A stretch of DNA of 47,500 bases from Penaeus vannamei (Eukaryota > Arthropoda > Malacostraca > Decapoda > Penaeidae). The position numbers and the translations under genes are program-made. The stretch is taken from assembly GCF_042767895.1 (NCBI RefSeq), contig NC_091553.1:13496381-13543880 (forward strand). Reading direction: 5' to 3'. Shown here one piece after another: positions 36,518-47,500 of the stretch. The first letter of the stretch is position 1; every line of letters starts with the position of its first letter. The notes beneath the pieces are model-generated. The model ran no database searches. It was not told the origin of the DNA and was given only the letters and a program-made list of their open reading frames with translations.

Positions 36518-39074
36518 CTTGAGTTGCGATGGAAAATAAGAAAAAAAAAAAGTGCTTCTGTGTGTTGCGTTTTGTTAGTTAGATATGTTATGTATCATCA
36601 ACTGTCAGTGTCTTTGTACTAACATGAGTTAAACTTAATGTTAATATATCGCAGAAGCTACATAATCCATTAATTACACGAAGAAGACATTCCCGATCAA
36701 ATGTAAAGCGATAATTAAGAACAAAGTAAAAGCCTACATTCACAACCGCGTAATTCAAGTCAAATAAGCATTGAAATCCTGAAATAAATAATCACTACAA
36801 GATCAGTATTCAACTACAACAATAAAAACTTCTTCGAAATGAGAAAAAAAAAGAAAACTCGATTTTATATCAAATCACAACACAAAGTCTGAGCAACGGC
36901 ATATCACAGGGTTTATCATAACCTACATGTATAGCATATGGTTAGTACATCATAGATCAATGATATGCAACATAGACGCAGCATTATTCAAGCATTTCGA
37001 ATTTCCGTGTCATCACAATACAACTTCCATACAGCAGAAGTTGTATCTGTCGTCGTGTTTCATCTCGGGTCGCTCTTGGCCTCCTCCAGCGCCAGCGACG
37101 GGAATCCTGAGGGCTGCCCTTTCGATTCGGTTCCTCGCCCGGCAGATCGCGTGTCAAAGTCAGTCTTCGTTCTCCCGTTGCTGTGCCTCGTCTACGCCTC
37201 GTCTACTTCCACATCCTCCTCTCCGCTCCAACCTATCGCCCGTTGTTCTTTATCTCCGTCTTACGTCAATTAATGACATCTGTCAGAGTGCGGTTGTAAG
37301 ACCATTAAATCGCCTTAATCATCATTATCATGACAACTTTCAAATGTAGTTTAGAATCCCCCGCGTTCGGAATCCCAGTCACGTCGTGGATCGCAGCGCC
37401 ATCTCTTGCCGAAGAAAGCCAGGGAGTGAATCTTTACATTGAAAACATTAATAGAGAATAGGTGATAGGATCCACATCCGCTGTTGTGGTTCTTTCAAAC
37501 CCCCCAATTTTATGGTGCAAAAACTTAATGGTGCACAAGAAAGATAAAATCAATCCACGACGACCGACCGGTGAGCCGAAGCTGTTGTTAAACTATGTAT
37601 TACGACAGAAAAAAAAGAAAAAGAAAAACATGCAGACCCCCACCGGATTTTATGGCATTCGGCGGATTTCGCACACACAAAATAAGTGGTGTTGCGGTGG
37701 ATCCGGAGACGGTCGGGCTGCAATTCCGCGAGATTGAGAGTAAAGTCGTGTTATTACATTTGAGGCTCCTCGCTCCAGACCTCCTCTTTATCACAGTGCT
37801 CCCCGAGATGCAGAGAATCATCTCTCCCTTCGGATCTGGGGATATTTATTCCGCGGGGGATAACACGGCCTATCCGCGCGACAGGTGGGTAAGACTCCCA
37901 ACTTACTTACTTACTGGACATATTTTTGAGTAGAAGGCGGATCTGAGTCTCGGGGGAACGCACGGAGTCAGTTTCCCGCGAGCCGTCATGGCGGCTGACG
38001 TAGAAATCGCATCCGAGAGGGAGCTGTTTGGGGCTTTTAATGAGGTACGAGATTCCGCGTGCTTGCGTAGAAGAAGGATTGGTTAATTCGCGGGAGATAT
38101 TTCAGCATTCTCAATAATGGCGCCGAGATCCCCGGCCGCGACACGAGATCCCTTACCAATACTCTGTTTACATGCCTGGAATCTCTCCAAGACAAGACGG
38201 TCTCGACTCCAACCTTTTAGTCTCTGACATCGAATCGTTTACATCAACACATCAACCTGTTAATGTCATTCAGTCGAATATTTATCATAAAGACTGCTTC
38301 TTTCGGGGAGGAAAAAATGTTTAATTCATATCAAGAGTTCGTTTGATCTTGGCAAGTACAAAATGGCGGCGGCGCGAGGTATCTCCTTCAGCGGTCACGG
38401 AGCGGCCAGACCCGCCCCGAACCTGCGGCCGCTTTTGATAGCGAGGCGTGCAATCTACGGAGGGGGCGGCGAGGAATGCGGCCGGGCGAAGGGGCGGGCG
38501 GACGGGGCCTTATATCATCAAGTTGGTCTAATGTATGCACAGTCAGAGATATTTCCTGACAGGGGGACTGGTAGTACAGCATTGTCACTGCAGCTGCCCC
38601 GACCGCCCGGCAAAAACGAGTCAAACTACACTCCAACTAATTAGAATTTTTGATATATAAACCAGCCCACGGAGAACAAAGCTGCTTCATCTGCGGACCT
38701 CACAAGATTTGTTAAAAATTTAGTGCTCAATGACGCTGTTGGCTCTTTGGCGGGCGTGCTGGACAAGGAGGACGGCGCCAGGACTCCCGCGCCGGCTGCG
38801 GACGGGCTGTGCCGCCTTTGGGTTATTTTGATGATGAATTAAAAGAATGCAGCTTGTGATCTTAATAATGAAAATGCACATATGCAGAAAGCCTGCTGCT
38901 TCTTCTCTGTCTTCTAATGATAGCAGGACATTCCTTACACCTTCTGCACAGTGTATTTCTACCACTAACGAACACTCCTTCAATTTCAAAGGATACAATG
39001 CCCTGGCGACCCTCATCCGCGCCGTCCTGCGAAGATCACGGCGAGGCGCTGGCGCTCTCGCAGGGAGAGCGTTT
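36518..39074 (-). other. Intron or 3' UTR of the 39-41 kb exon
   Basis: Mixed unique DNA. If the 39-41 kb exon is terminal, its 3' UTR begins at 39074, yet I find no minus-strand AATAAA close by; the nearest clear one is near 37845. Three ATGGCG motifs cluster at 37988, 38116 and 38362. The plus-strand frame at 37595-37933 was considered and not accepted. Confidence 0.4.
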
Positions 39075-40930
39075 TCATTCATGAACCGGCGAAGGTGAAG
39101 GATTTTGCGGTGCTGTGGTGCTGGCAGCTGTGGAAGTGCAGCTGGACGTCGGCTGAGAATGGGGAGGCGAAGGCTCAGTAGGACGTTGGTGGCGTGTTGA
39201 AAGGTCCTGCGGGATCTCCTGCTGGTGGTGTCTCCCCGCGCCCTCCAGCACGATATCTACCCATGCCCGGAATCTATCCGCGCCCCCCGCCGGCACCGGG
39301 CCGCGAGGAGGCGGTCTTGGGCTGCCCTCCTTCTCCGAGACCTCGAGGTTGCTGTTTTCGTCGTCCCTCAGACTGGGGGGCTGCGAACTGCTCTCACTGT
39401 GACGCTTTTCTGCGACTAAGGGCCTGGGACTCTCCTCTGGCGTCTGCTGCTGACTCTTAGGGTCTTTGGCCTCGGGACTAGGGCTGTGGGCTACGTTTAT
39501 CTGCGGTATTTTCTCTCTTGGGACAGGTCTCGGGCTGCTCTCCTTCCCGAGGACCAGGGGGCTGCCCTCTCTTCGAAGGGGTCTGGGAATGTTCTCCCTG
39601 CCAAGAGGCCTCGGGCTGTTTTCTCGGCCGAAGGGTCTAGGACTGCTCTCTCTGCTAAAAAGTTTGGGGCTGTTCTCTCGGCCAAAATTCCTCGGGCTGT
39701 TCTCCCTGCCCAGCGGTCTCGGGCTGTTCTCCCGGCCAAGAGGTCTCGGGCTGTTCTCCCGACCAAGAGGTCTCGGGCTGTTCTCCCTGCCCAGTGGTTT
39801 AAGGCTGTTTTCCCTGCCGAGTGGCTTTGGGCTGTTCTCACGCCCAATAGGCTTGGGGCTGTTCTCGCGCCCCAGAGGGAGTGGGCTGTTCTCCCTCCCC
39901 AGCGGCCGAGGGCTGTTCTCCCTCGAGGCCACACGACAGAGCGCGTGCAGCGCGGACATCTCCCGCAGAGGCCCCGCGCGCTGCACGACCACTTCCTTGG
40001 GGCCGTCCTGGGGTTCCGTCTTGGGCTGGATGAGCAGCCTTGGGTCGGTTCTGGGGGAGCAGTTGCTCTCGTGCTTGGCCTTCAGAGGCAGCGCGTCCTC
40101 GCTCTCGCACTTCACGATGGTGTTGTGATCGGGCTCGGTCTTCGATCGCCCCCGGCCCGCCGGGTATCGGAAGCCGCACTGCACCTTGGAGGAAACGATG
40201 CCCAGCGCCCGCGTGCGGCGCCACAGTGTCATTACAGGGATGTTGCACCGTTCAGCCGCGGGCTTGATGGGCGTGCCGGCCTTCACTAGCGCCAGGGCCG
40301 CCACAAGGTCACTCTGGGTCCACCTGGACGCCCCGGACTTTGGGGCAGACACAGCTCCCTGGATGTTTTCCCAGGTCCCATCCAGCGTAGCTTTTCCGAC
40401 CAGACGCCCTGGAGCGTTTGGCCCTCGAGCGTGGGCGAGCGTGTTGTTGCTGTGACCTCTGTTGTGCTGGGGCGCAACGGCCGGCGAACTGATGCCGCCC
40501 GTGACGGCACTCGTCGTGATGGTAATCACTTTGGGTTCTGGGATCAAGGCCGCGGGGCCCGGCTTCCGGGTGGCCGCGGTGATGGACACGGTGTTGTCCG
40601 GCACAGTGCCACTCGCGGCGGAGGTTGTCGAGGGAAGGCCGCTGGCACTCGAGACGACAGAAGTTATAGATATTTTGTGCGTCACCGGTTTCGACGTTGA
40701 GCTGCTGGTGTCTTGCTTAGCGAGGGGGTTGAGGGCTGCTTGGATCACAGGCGCTGACGATGAAGGAGGAGGCGGCGCAGGAGGAGGTTGCTGCACCTTG
40801 AGGAGCGGCATGGATACAGTCTTTGGGGTGGCCGCCGCCGCTGCCTTGGAGGACGAGCCAGCTGTCTTGGAGGCCTTCGCGGTGTTGGGCGGGTCGGGGA
40901 ACATGGACGGGAAGACTGGACCGCCCCCAT
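39075..40930 (-). CDS. Large exon with a second psq-type helix-turn-helix, Ser-Pro repeat and CtBP motif
   Basis: The acceptor CTTTCCTTGCAG (AG at 40931-40932) opens a frame that takes one nucleotide from upstream, reads GGGPVFPS and then 609 residues, and stops at 39075. Positions from the internal Met at 40904: Ala/Pro/Ser/Thr-rich 1-190; pipsqueak-type helix-turn-helix at about 193-237 (SRWTQSDLVAALALVKAGT, AAERCNIPVMTLWRRTRALG); a SUMO-like VKCE at 264-267; 15 units of RENSPRPLG type at 328-462; WVDIVLEGAG near 548-557; and PQDLS at 565-569, which fits the PxDLS motif that recruits the CtBP co-repressor. This looks like the DNA-binding tail of a BTB/psq repressor. It has no BTB domain of its own. 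It may be an alternative tail of the bab-like gene or the end of a neighbouring gene. Confidence 0.8.
39519..39923 (-). repeat. 27-bp coding minisatellite (15 nine-residue units)
   Basis: Fifteen consecutive 27-bp units encode variants of RENSPRPLG. The centre is most uniform; the downstream units drift (RESSPRPFG, RENIPRPLR, KESSPRPVP). Most units keep Ser-Pro preceded by an acidic and a basic residue, a pattern of proline-directed phosphorylation sites. Confidence 0.95.
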
Positions 40931-42208
40931 CTGCAAGGAAAGCGTGTGGGTGACGGTGCTAGGGGAGGCGCTCGTTAGTGAACAACCACACCCACACACC
41001 CAGTGGCAACACGCCCTAAACCATGCGTGTTAGTCACCCATTACACGCATCAAACCGCCCAACGGCCACGCAAAATAGGCTACCACCAACTTTGGCGACG
41101 ATCTACAGCCCGCTAGTTGATAGCGCCATCATTGTCATAATCACAGATTCACGCATGAAACTCAAGCTTTCAAGAAGGGACTAAATCTCCTTTAAGAAAA
41201 GTTTTAAGTCCCCCGAAAGCTGCATCTCAAGCTGAATCTAAAGATCATGGACCTCTAAAATATACGGGGAATAGGGGATGGACAAGCTATCTACCCAGTG
41301 CACGCCGGTAGATATGGTAGAATGGTTGGTAGTTAGGCAGGCATGCGCCAAGGACCTTCAAAGCTTCACACAAACCATTAATAGCCCTATCAACCTGTGC
41401 CTTACTCCATGTACACCGCCTTCTCTATTACTTTAGCCTTCTACGGAATCTACTGTACATCTACGTCATGTTACACTTACATCTCAAATACTATGTAATC
41501 AGGTGTTGTGTGTCTAGCGACTTCACCTCTACCCACTCTTCCTCACTGGGGCATTTCAACATACTTCTAAAACAAATAAATACACAAAAAAGTAGCCCGA
41601 CTTCCTTTAAATTGAGATTTCAAATCGCTGTCGACTCGTCCTCTTACATACACGATCGCCCCAAAACACTAGCACTTCCATTTCAAGACAAAGCTAAAAA
41701 TAAAACAAACAGCGAAGAAAAGAAAAGAAAAGAAAAAAAAAACGAGAAAAACGACATATGAAACTTTAATTAATTCATAGGAGCCCATAGCGTTGGCAAC
41801 ATAACTTGGGATTCATCAATCATGATTTGGAGCGAAACAAGCCCTCGCCCCCCTCCCCCCTCCCTCCACTCTCCCCCATACCCCCCCACTGCCCTCCCTT
41901 TTGGATCAAGTGCCCGCCCCCTGCCCCTACCCCCCCGCCCCCTTCTGAAACCCGCTATCACGTGTTCTCTACATTATAAGGAGTCGTCTGCAAGTCGTCG
42001 TCGTCAGCGAGAATCTACAGTGGGTTCCTTGTACCAGAGTAACTTACAGAGACCAGTACACGAAAGGTTTATAAACATAAATTACTTTACCGCGTTTGGA
42101 AACCATCATGCACTTCCTTTCGTGAGCTCACAAGAGTTAAAAAAGAGTAGTACTTTCTTTGCGTGTTGACAAAAGAAACCCGTGTGTTTGGCTTTGTGTT
42201 TGGCAAGT
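40931..42208 (-). other. Intron-like DNA upstream of the 39-41 kb exon
   Basis: Unique AT-rich sequence with a C-rich patch at about 41845-41942. No exon, in particular no BTB exon, is visible on the minus strand. Confidence 0.5.
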
Positions 42209-43070
<862 letters not shown>

Positions 43071-46004
43071 TAACAGAGGAAAACAGGTTGTGGATCGGGT
43101 TATTAGTCAAATCGTATCCGACGGCCCCTTAAACCCCGCCTCCACCTCCGCCACTTGACGCAGAACCTCTACGGCTTCTGTCAACGCCTCCGCCAGGTTG
43201 TCGGATCAGACGTTAATGAACAAGCGATCTGCGTCCCATCGGAGCTTCTCAAATTTCCGAGATAAGGCATGAATTTTTATTCTCATTCTGCAAGCCTTTA
43301 TAAGAGATATCTATAATGAACTGTCTATTTGGTTATATATACTTATAACTATGTCTAGTCATATGTCTATGTGTATTCTTATCTATATCTATCAGCCTAT
43401 ATATATTGATTACGTAATCAATCTTCTATCTATTGACGCATTTCCCTAAAGATTTTCCACACACAAGTAGTAAATGGAACTGATAATTTTCAAGACTAAT
43501 TCAAACTTCATAGATTACTTAATAACCCCATGACTCCCCCCCCCCCCCCCCGACAAATACACGCTATTCAACTATCTCTCTCTCTATCTATCTATCGCCC
43601 CCTCTCTCTCTTTTTTCTCTCTATCTACCTCTTCCCCGCTCTCGCTCTCGCTCTCTCCCTCTCTTTCTCTATGGCGAATTTTCTCTACGGCAACCCATAA
43701 CCCCCCCCCCCCCCCGCCCCCCGAATCTGGAGGAGTTCCCTAATAAACATCAAACAATCCACCTCCGCTTAATGCACCGAACTGTCCCGACTGTCCCGGT
43801 TAACGACTTGGCCGCAACGAACATCATTATATTGACGACATACAGAATAACCCGGATGATTGGACTCCCGTATTTACTTATCGAGGTTATTGGCCATTAT
43901 TACGCAATTTGAGAAATCATAAAATTAGGGCAATTTCTAAAGACCTCAAAGTATCACGTTTCGTAAAAAAATATTCCGAAAGGGTCCGAAATTAGTTGAT
44001 GGGAAGCCCCGTGGAGGTTTCCAGTAGCAAACAGAGAAGAGAGGAGAGTAATAGTTGTAAAATAAATCATAATGCAGTAATTGGAGAGCCAATAATAATC
44101 TATAATAACGACGGCTAAGGAGGTAATAATAATAATAAAATATTGATGATAATAATGATCATAATAATCATAATAATATTAATATCAATAACAATGATGA
44201 TAATAATCATCATCATCATCATCACCACAATAATAATAAAAATAATGATGATAATAACAAACTAACAGCAATAATACCAATGACGACGACGACGAAAATA
44301 GTAATAATAGACGATAAGAGTAATAACCTCGACATAAACCCCAGCGACCCGCAGAGCCGAACCGCCTCGTCCGCCGCCACACATGTAACAACCCCCCCCA
44401 CCCCCACCCCACCCCCCCGAACAACGGAGATAACGGTAATCAGCAACAAATAATAAACTGGACTGGAATCACCGAACAACGTCACGGGGAACAGCTAGGT
44501 CAAAACTAATTTAAATAGTGAACGCAAAACGTAGAACGAACGTGTGGCGAACAGAACGAACCGCTGACGCTGGAGTCATGACAGAACAGCTGACGATGCG
44601 TGAGCGGACTGCATGCTGGAATAATCGAATGGAACTAATGCTGTTTATGTCTGATCGTCGGGCTGCTTGTCGCGTCGTCTTGATCTCGCCGTCTCGAGAT
44701 GAGTCCGTATAAGGAGAGCAATAACGAAACAATTCTGCGAGCCTACGAAGTGCATAGGCCTAGCGACAAGGCGGGGGCGAGCGGGCTTAGGCGTGGCACC
44801 GCGGGCTGTTGGGCACCTTGTTTTTTGTTTTCCTTTTTTCTCTGTGTTTTGGTTTTCTTGTGCGGTTTATAATACGTAATGTGCAGTGCGGATGTGGAGA
44901 GAACGGGAAATGTAAATTATAGGAATGATAAAACAAGAAGACGAGGAAAAGTTCCCACAAGTTTTCCCCGCGTAAACCGGCGGGGCAATCGGCACTCGGT
45001 GGCACCGCGGCGGATGGAAGGCAAGCGAGGCGAGCGAGGCCACGACCGCAAACACGGCAGCACAAAGCGGGGGCAGAAGGATCCCCAGCAGGAGTCTCCG
45101 GCAGGAGTAAAGCGCCCCGCGGCCACAGCGCGCCCAGCCCAACCTCCTTCAGCTCCTACGCCACCCCACCCGGCCGACCTCTCCTCCCGTGAGATGTCTT
45201 GTATAGGACATGAGAAGAGTTTGAACTCCACTCGGGAGGGAGAAAAAAGTCCTTTCATAAGCAGACACAGCGAGTGAGCAATTTTGCCAATTTTGTCGAA
45301 ATGATCGTCAAATAGCATCGCTCACCCGCCAAAATCCATTCGTTCCCATCCAGCAGTCAAGCCAAAAATAATGCGACCGGATGAAAAATCGATGCCGGGT
45401 AATATAAGCGCGATAAAAAATAATGCAGACGCAGGAAATGTTGAAATATTAGGAAATATACTTGCCAAGTCCCACGCGCGCAAATTGACGGAGACCTATA
45501 TTCGCGCGGCCCGCATTTTAGCCGGGTTTATAAGTTGGCTCCGCGCTCCTTGAGGGTTACAGACAGCGGCAGTTCCCGCCCTGCTGCTCCTGGCGAACGC
45601 GGGGCTCTCCCAGGCGCAGGCACAGGGCCGCGGAACCAGTCGGGAGACGCCAAAAGTCATGTCTGGCAAGATGAACCGCTGAGCCCCTATTTTAGTGTAC
45701 ACAGGCGAGGTAAAGAAGAAAAATAAACATTCACCTCCTCGAAACGTGAGCTGTAAGGTTTTGAGATTTTTTTGGGTGTGAATGTGAGAGTGTGTGTGTG
45801 TTTTAACATTAGAAAGAGGCTGTTTTTACATCCTAGTAAAATGCAAAACAGCTACTGGGTAACAAAAACTAATCGTGTTCATTTTACATCGCATGAATAG
45901 AAATGACTACACAAACGGCAAAAGACGCATACATACATAGTATATATATCTTGGTGTGTACGTGAGACATATAAATATACAAATATACATACATACATAC
46001 ATTA
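43071..46004. other. Intron-like DNA with mixed short repeats
   Basis: Includes TATC/TATA-like DNA near 43330-43430, poly-C at 43537-43550 and 43701-43716, CT runs at 43574-43670, and AAT/ATG-type repeats at 44120-44300. The remainder is unique. Frames at 44511-44732 and 44879-45318 show no domain. No exon supported. Confidence 0.45.
44120..44300. repeat. AAT/CAT-type imperfect trinucleotide repeat
   Basis: Interrupted AAT, GAT and ATC units, with (ATC)n at about 44207-44223 and (GAC)n at 44281-44294. Confidence 0.85.
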
Positions 46005-46862
<858 letters not shown>

Positions 46863-47290
46863 CGGAGGAGAGGAGGAGGAGGAGGAGGAGGAGGAGGAGG
46901 AGGAGGAGGAGGAGGAGGGGGAGGAAGAAAATGGAGGAGGAGGAGGAGGAAGAGGGGATCGGAGGGGGAGGAGGGAGGGAGGAGGAAGAGGAGGATCGGA
47001 GGGGGAGAAGGGGAGGAGGAGGAGGAGGAGGATCGAGGAGGGAGGAGGAGGAGGAGGAGGAGGAGGAGGAGGAGGATCGAGGAGGATCGGAAGGGGAGGA
47101 GGAGGAGGAGGAGGGAGGATCGGAGGAGGGAGGAGGAGGAGGAGGGAGGAGGAGGAGGAGGATCGGAGGGGGAGGAGGAGGAGGATCGGAGGGGGAGGAG
47201 GATCGGAGGGGGAGGAGGAGGAGGTTCGAAGAAGAAGAAGGATCGAAGAAGAAGAAGAAGAAGGACAGAGAAGAGAAGCCACGAGATGAA
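46863..47290. repeat. (GGA)n tract with GATCGGAGG interspersions
   Basis: Mostly (GGA)n; a GATCGGAGGGGGAGGAGGA-type unit recurs irregularly from about 46957 to 47210. Purine-rich DNA continues to the window edge at 47500. Confidence 0.95.
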
Positions 47291-47500
47291 GAATGAAAAA
47301 AAGGGGGAGACAGAAGAAGGAAAAGAAAGAAGGGGAAGCGAGGACGGGGCTTGAAAGCTGGGTTAAGAGAAGAGAGGTGAACGAGGAAGAAACAAGGAAG
47401 AAGAGGAAGAAAGAGAAAAGCGACGACGGAGGAGGATGAAAAGGAGAGACAAGAAACAAGAGAGAAAGGAAAAGGGGATCAAAGAGCAGGAAAGACTTTG

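Noticed and set aside
37595..37933. Plus-strand 112-codon frame (VAVDPETVGLQFREIESKVV and following)
   Set aside because: Partly coding-like, but it begins in a low-complexity AAAAG run, has no convincing acceptor, and lies opposite the minus-strand locus. Left as unassigned.
38821..39074. Minus-strand frame downstream of the 39-41 kb stop containing NTLCRRCKECPAII and a later HFH, faintly like a FLYWCH or Cys-finger end
   Set aside because: It lacks the aromatic residues and cysteine spacing of FLYWCH, has no good acceptor (only CGCCAG without a pyrimidine tract), and is more simply 3' UTR.
39466..40289. Plus-strand 220- and 267-codon frames with Leu/Phe/Ser repeats
   Set aside because: Antisense shadows of the RENSPRPLG coding repeat.

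Overview
The window looks like arthropod nuclear DNA, most likely from a decapod crustacean such as a penaeid shrimp. Three things point there: very dense simple-sequence repeats (long TATC, ATT, CT/GA, GT and GGA tracts), small coding exons bounded by GT-AG splice sites and separated by large AT-rich introns, and a recognisable insect/crustacean transcription-factor domain. The species assignment is inference. No bacterial, viral or organellar gene is visible.

Layout. (1) 1-8.3 kb holds the 3' end of a plus-strand gene. Two short exons (2956-3023 and 5407-5475) join in frame and end in a stop, followed by a long 3' UTR with poly(A) signals up to 8235-8240. I do not recognise this protein. 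(2) 8.4-14.6 kb holds the 3' end of a minus-strand gene of the bric-a-brac (bab) type. Two exons encode the conserved Bab domain (a pipsqueak-type helix-turn-helix followed by an AT-hook). Next come a 36-nt microexon and a large last exon with a heptapeptide repeat and a Gln/His-rich region. The two genes converge, with terminal poly(A) signals about 150 bp apart. (3) 14.6-47.5 kb is mostly intron-like DNA, but it contains a second large minus-strand exon (39075-40930). That exon encodes another pipsqueak-type helix-turn-helix, a 15-copy nine-residue Ser-Pro repeat and a PQDLS CtBP-binding motif, and it ends in its own stop. A possible short terminal exon lies at 36426-36517.

The main interpretation is that the minus-strand locus has several alternative 3' ends. 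The acceptor of the Bab-domain exon (14588), that of the 39-41 kb exon (40930) and the candidate at 36517 all need exactly one nucleotide from the upstream exon. A single upstream donor, presumably at the end of a BTB exon outside the window (beyond 47.5 kb), could therefore feed all three in frame. This resembles the one-core, many-tails design of lola, mod(mdg4) and Broad. The phases and open frames are read from the sequence; the shared transcript is inference. The 39-41 kb exon could instead belong to a separate gene.

The rest is repeats: two foldback elements (1.2-1.5 and 4.3-4.55 kb) whose arms resemble the end of a tRNA-SINE-like element at 7.7 kb, a ~70-bp minisatellite at 25.6-26.0 kb, and many long microsatellites. 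Most long open frames in the window are translations of these repeats and are not genes.
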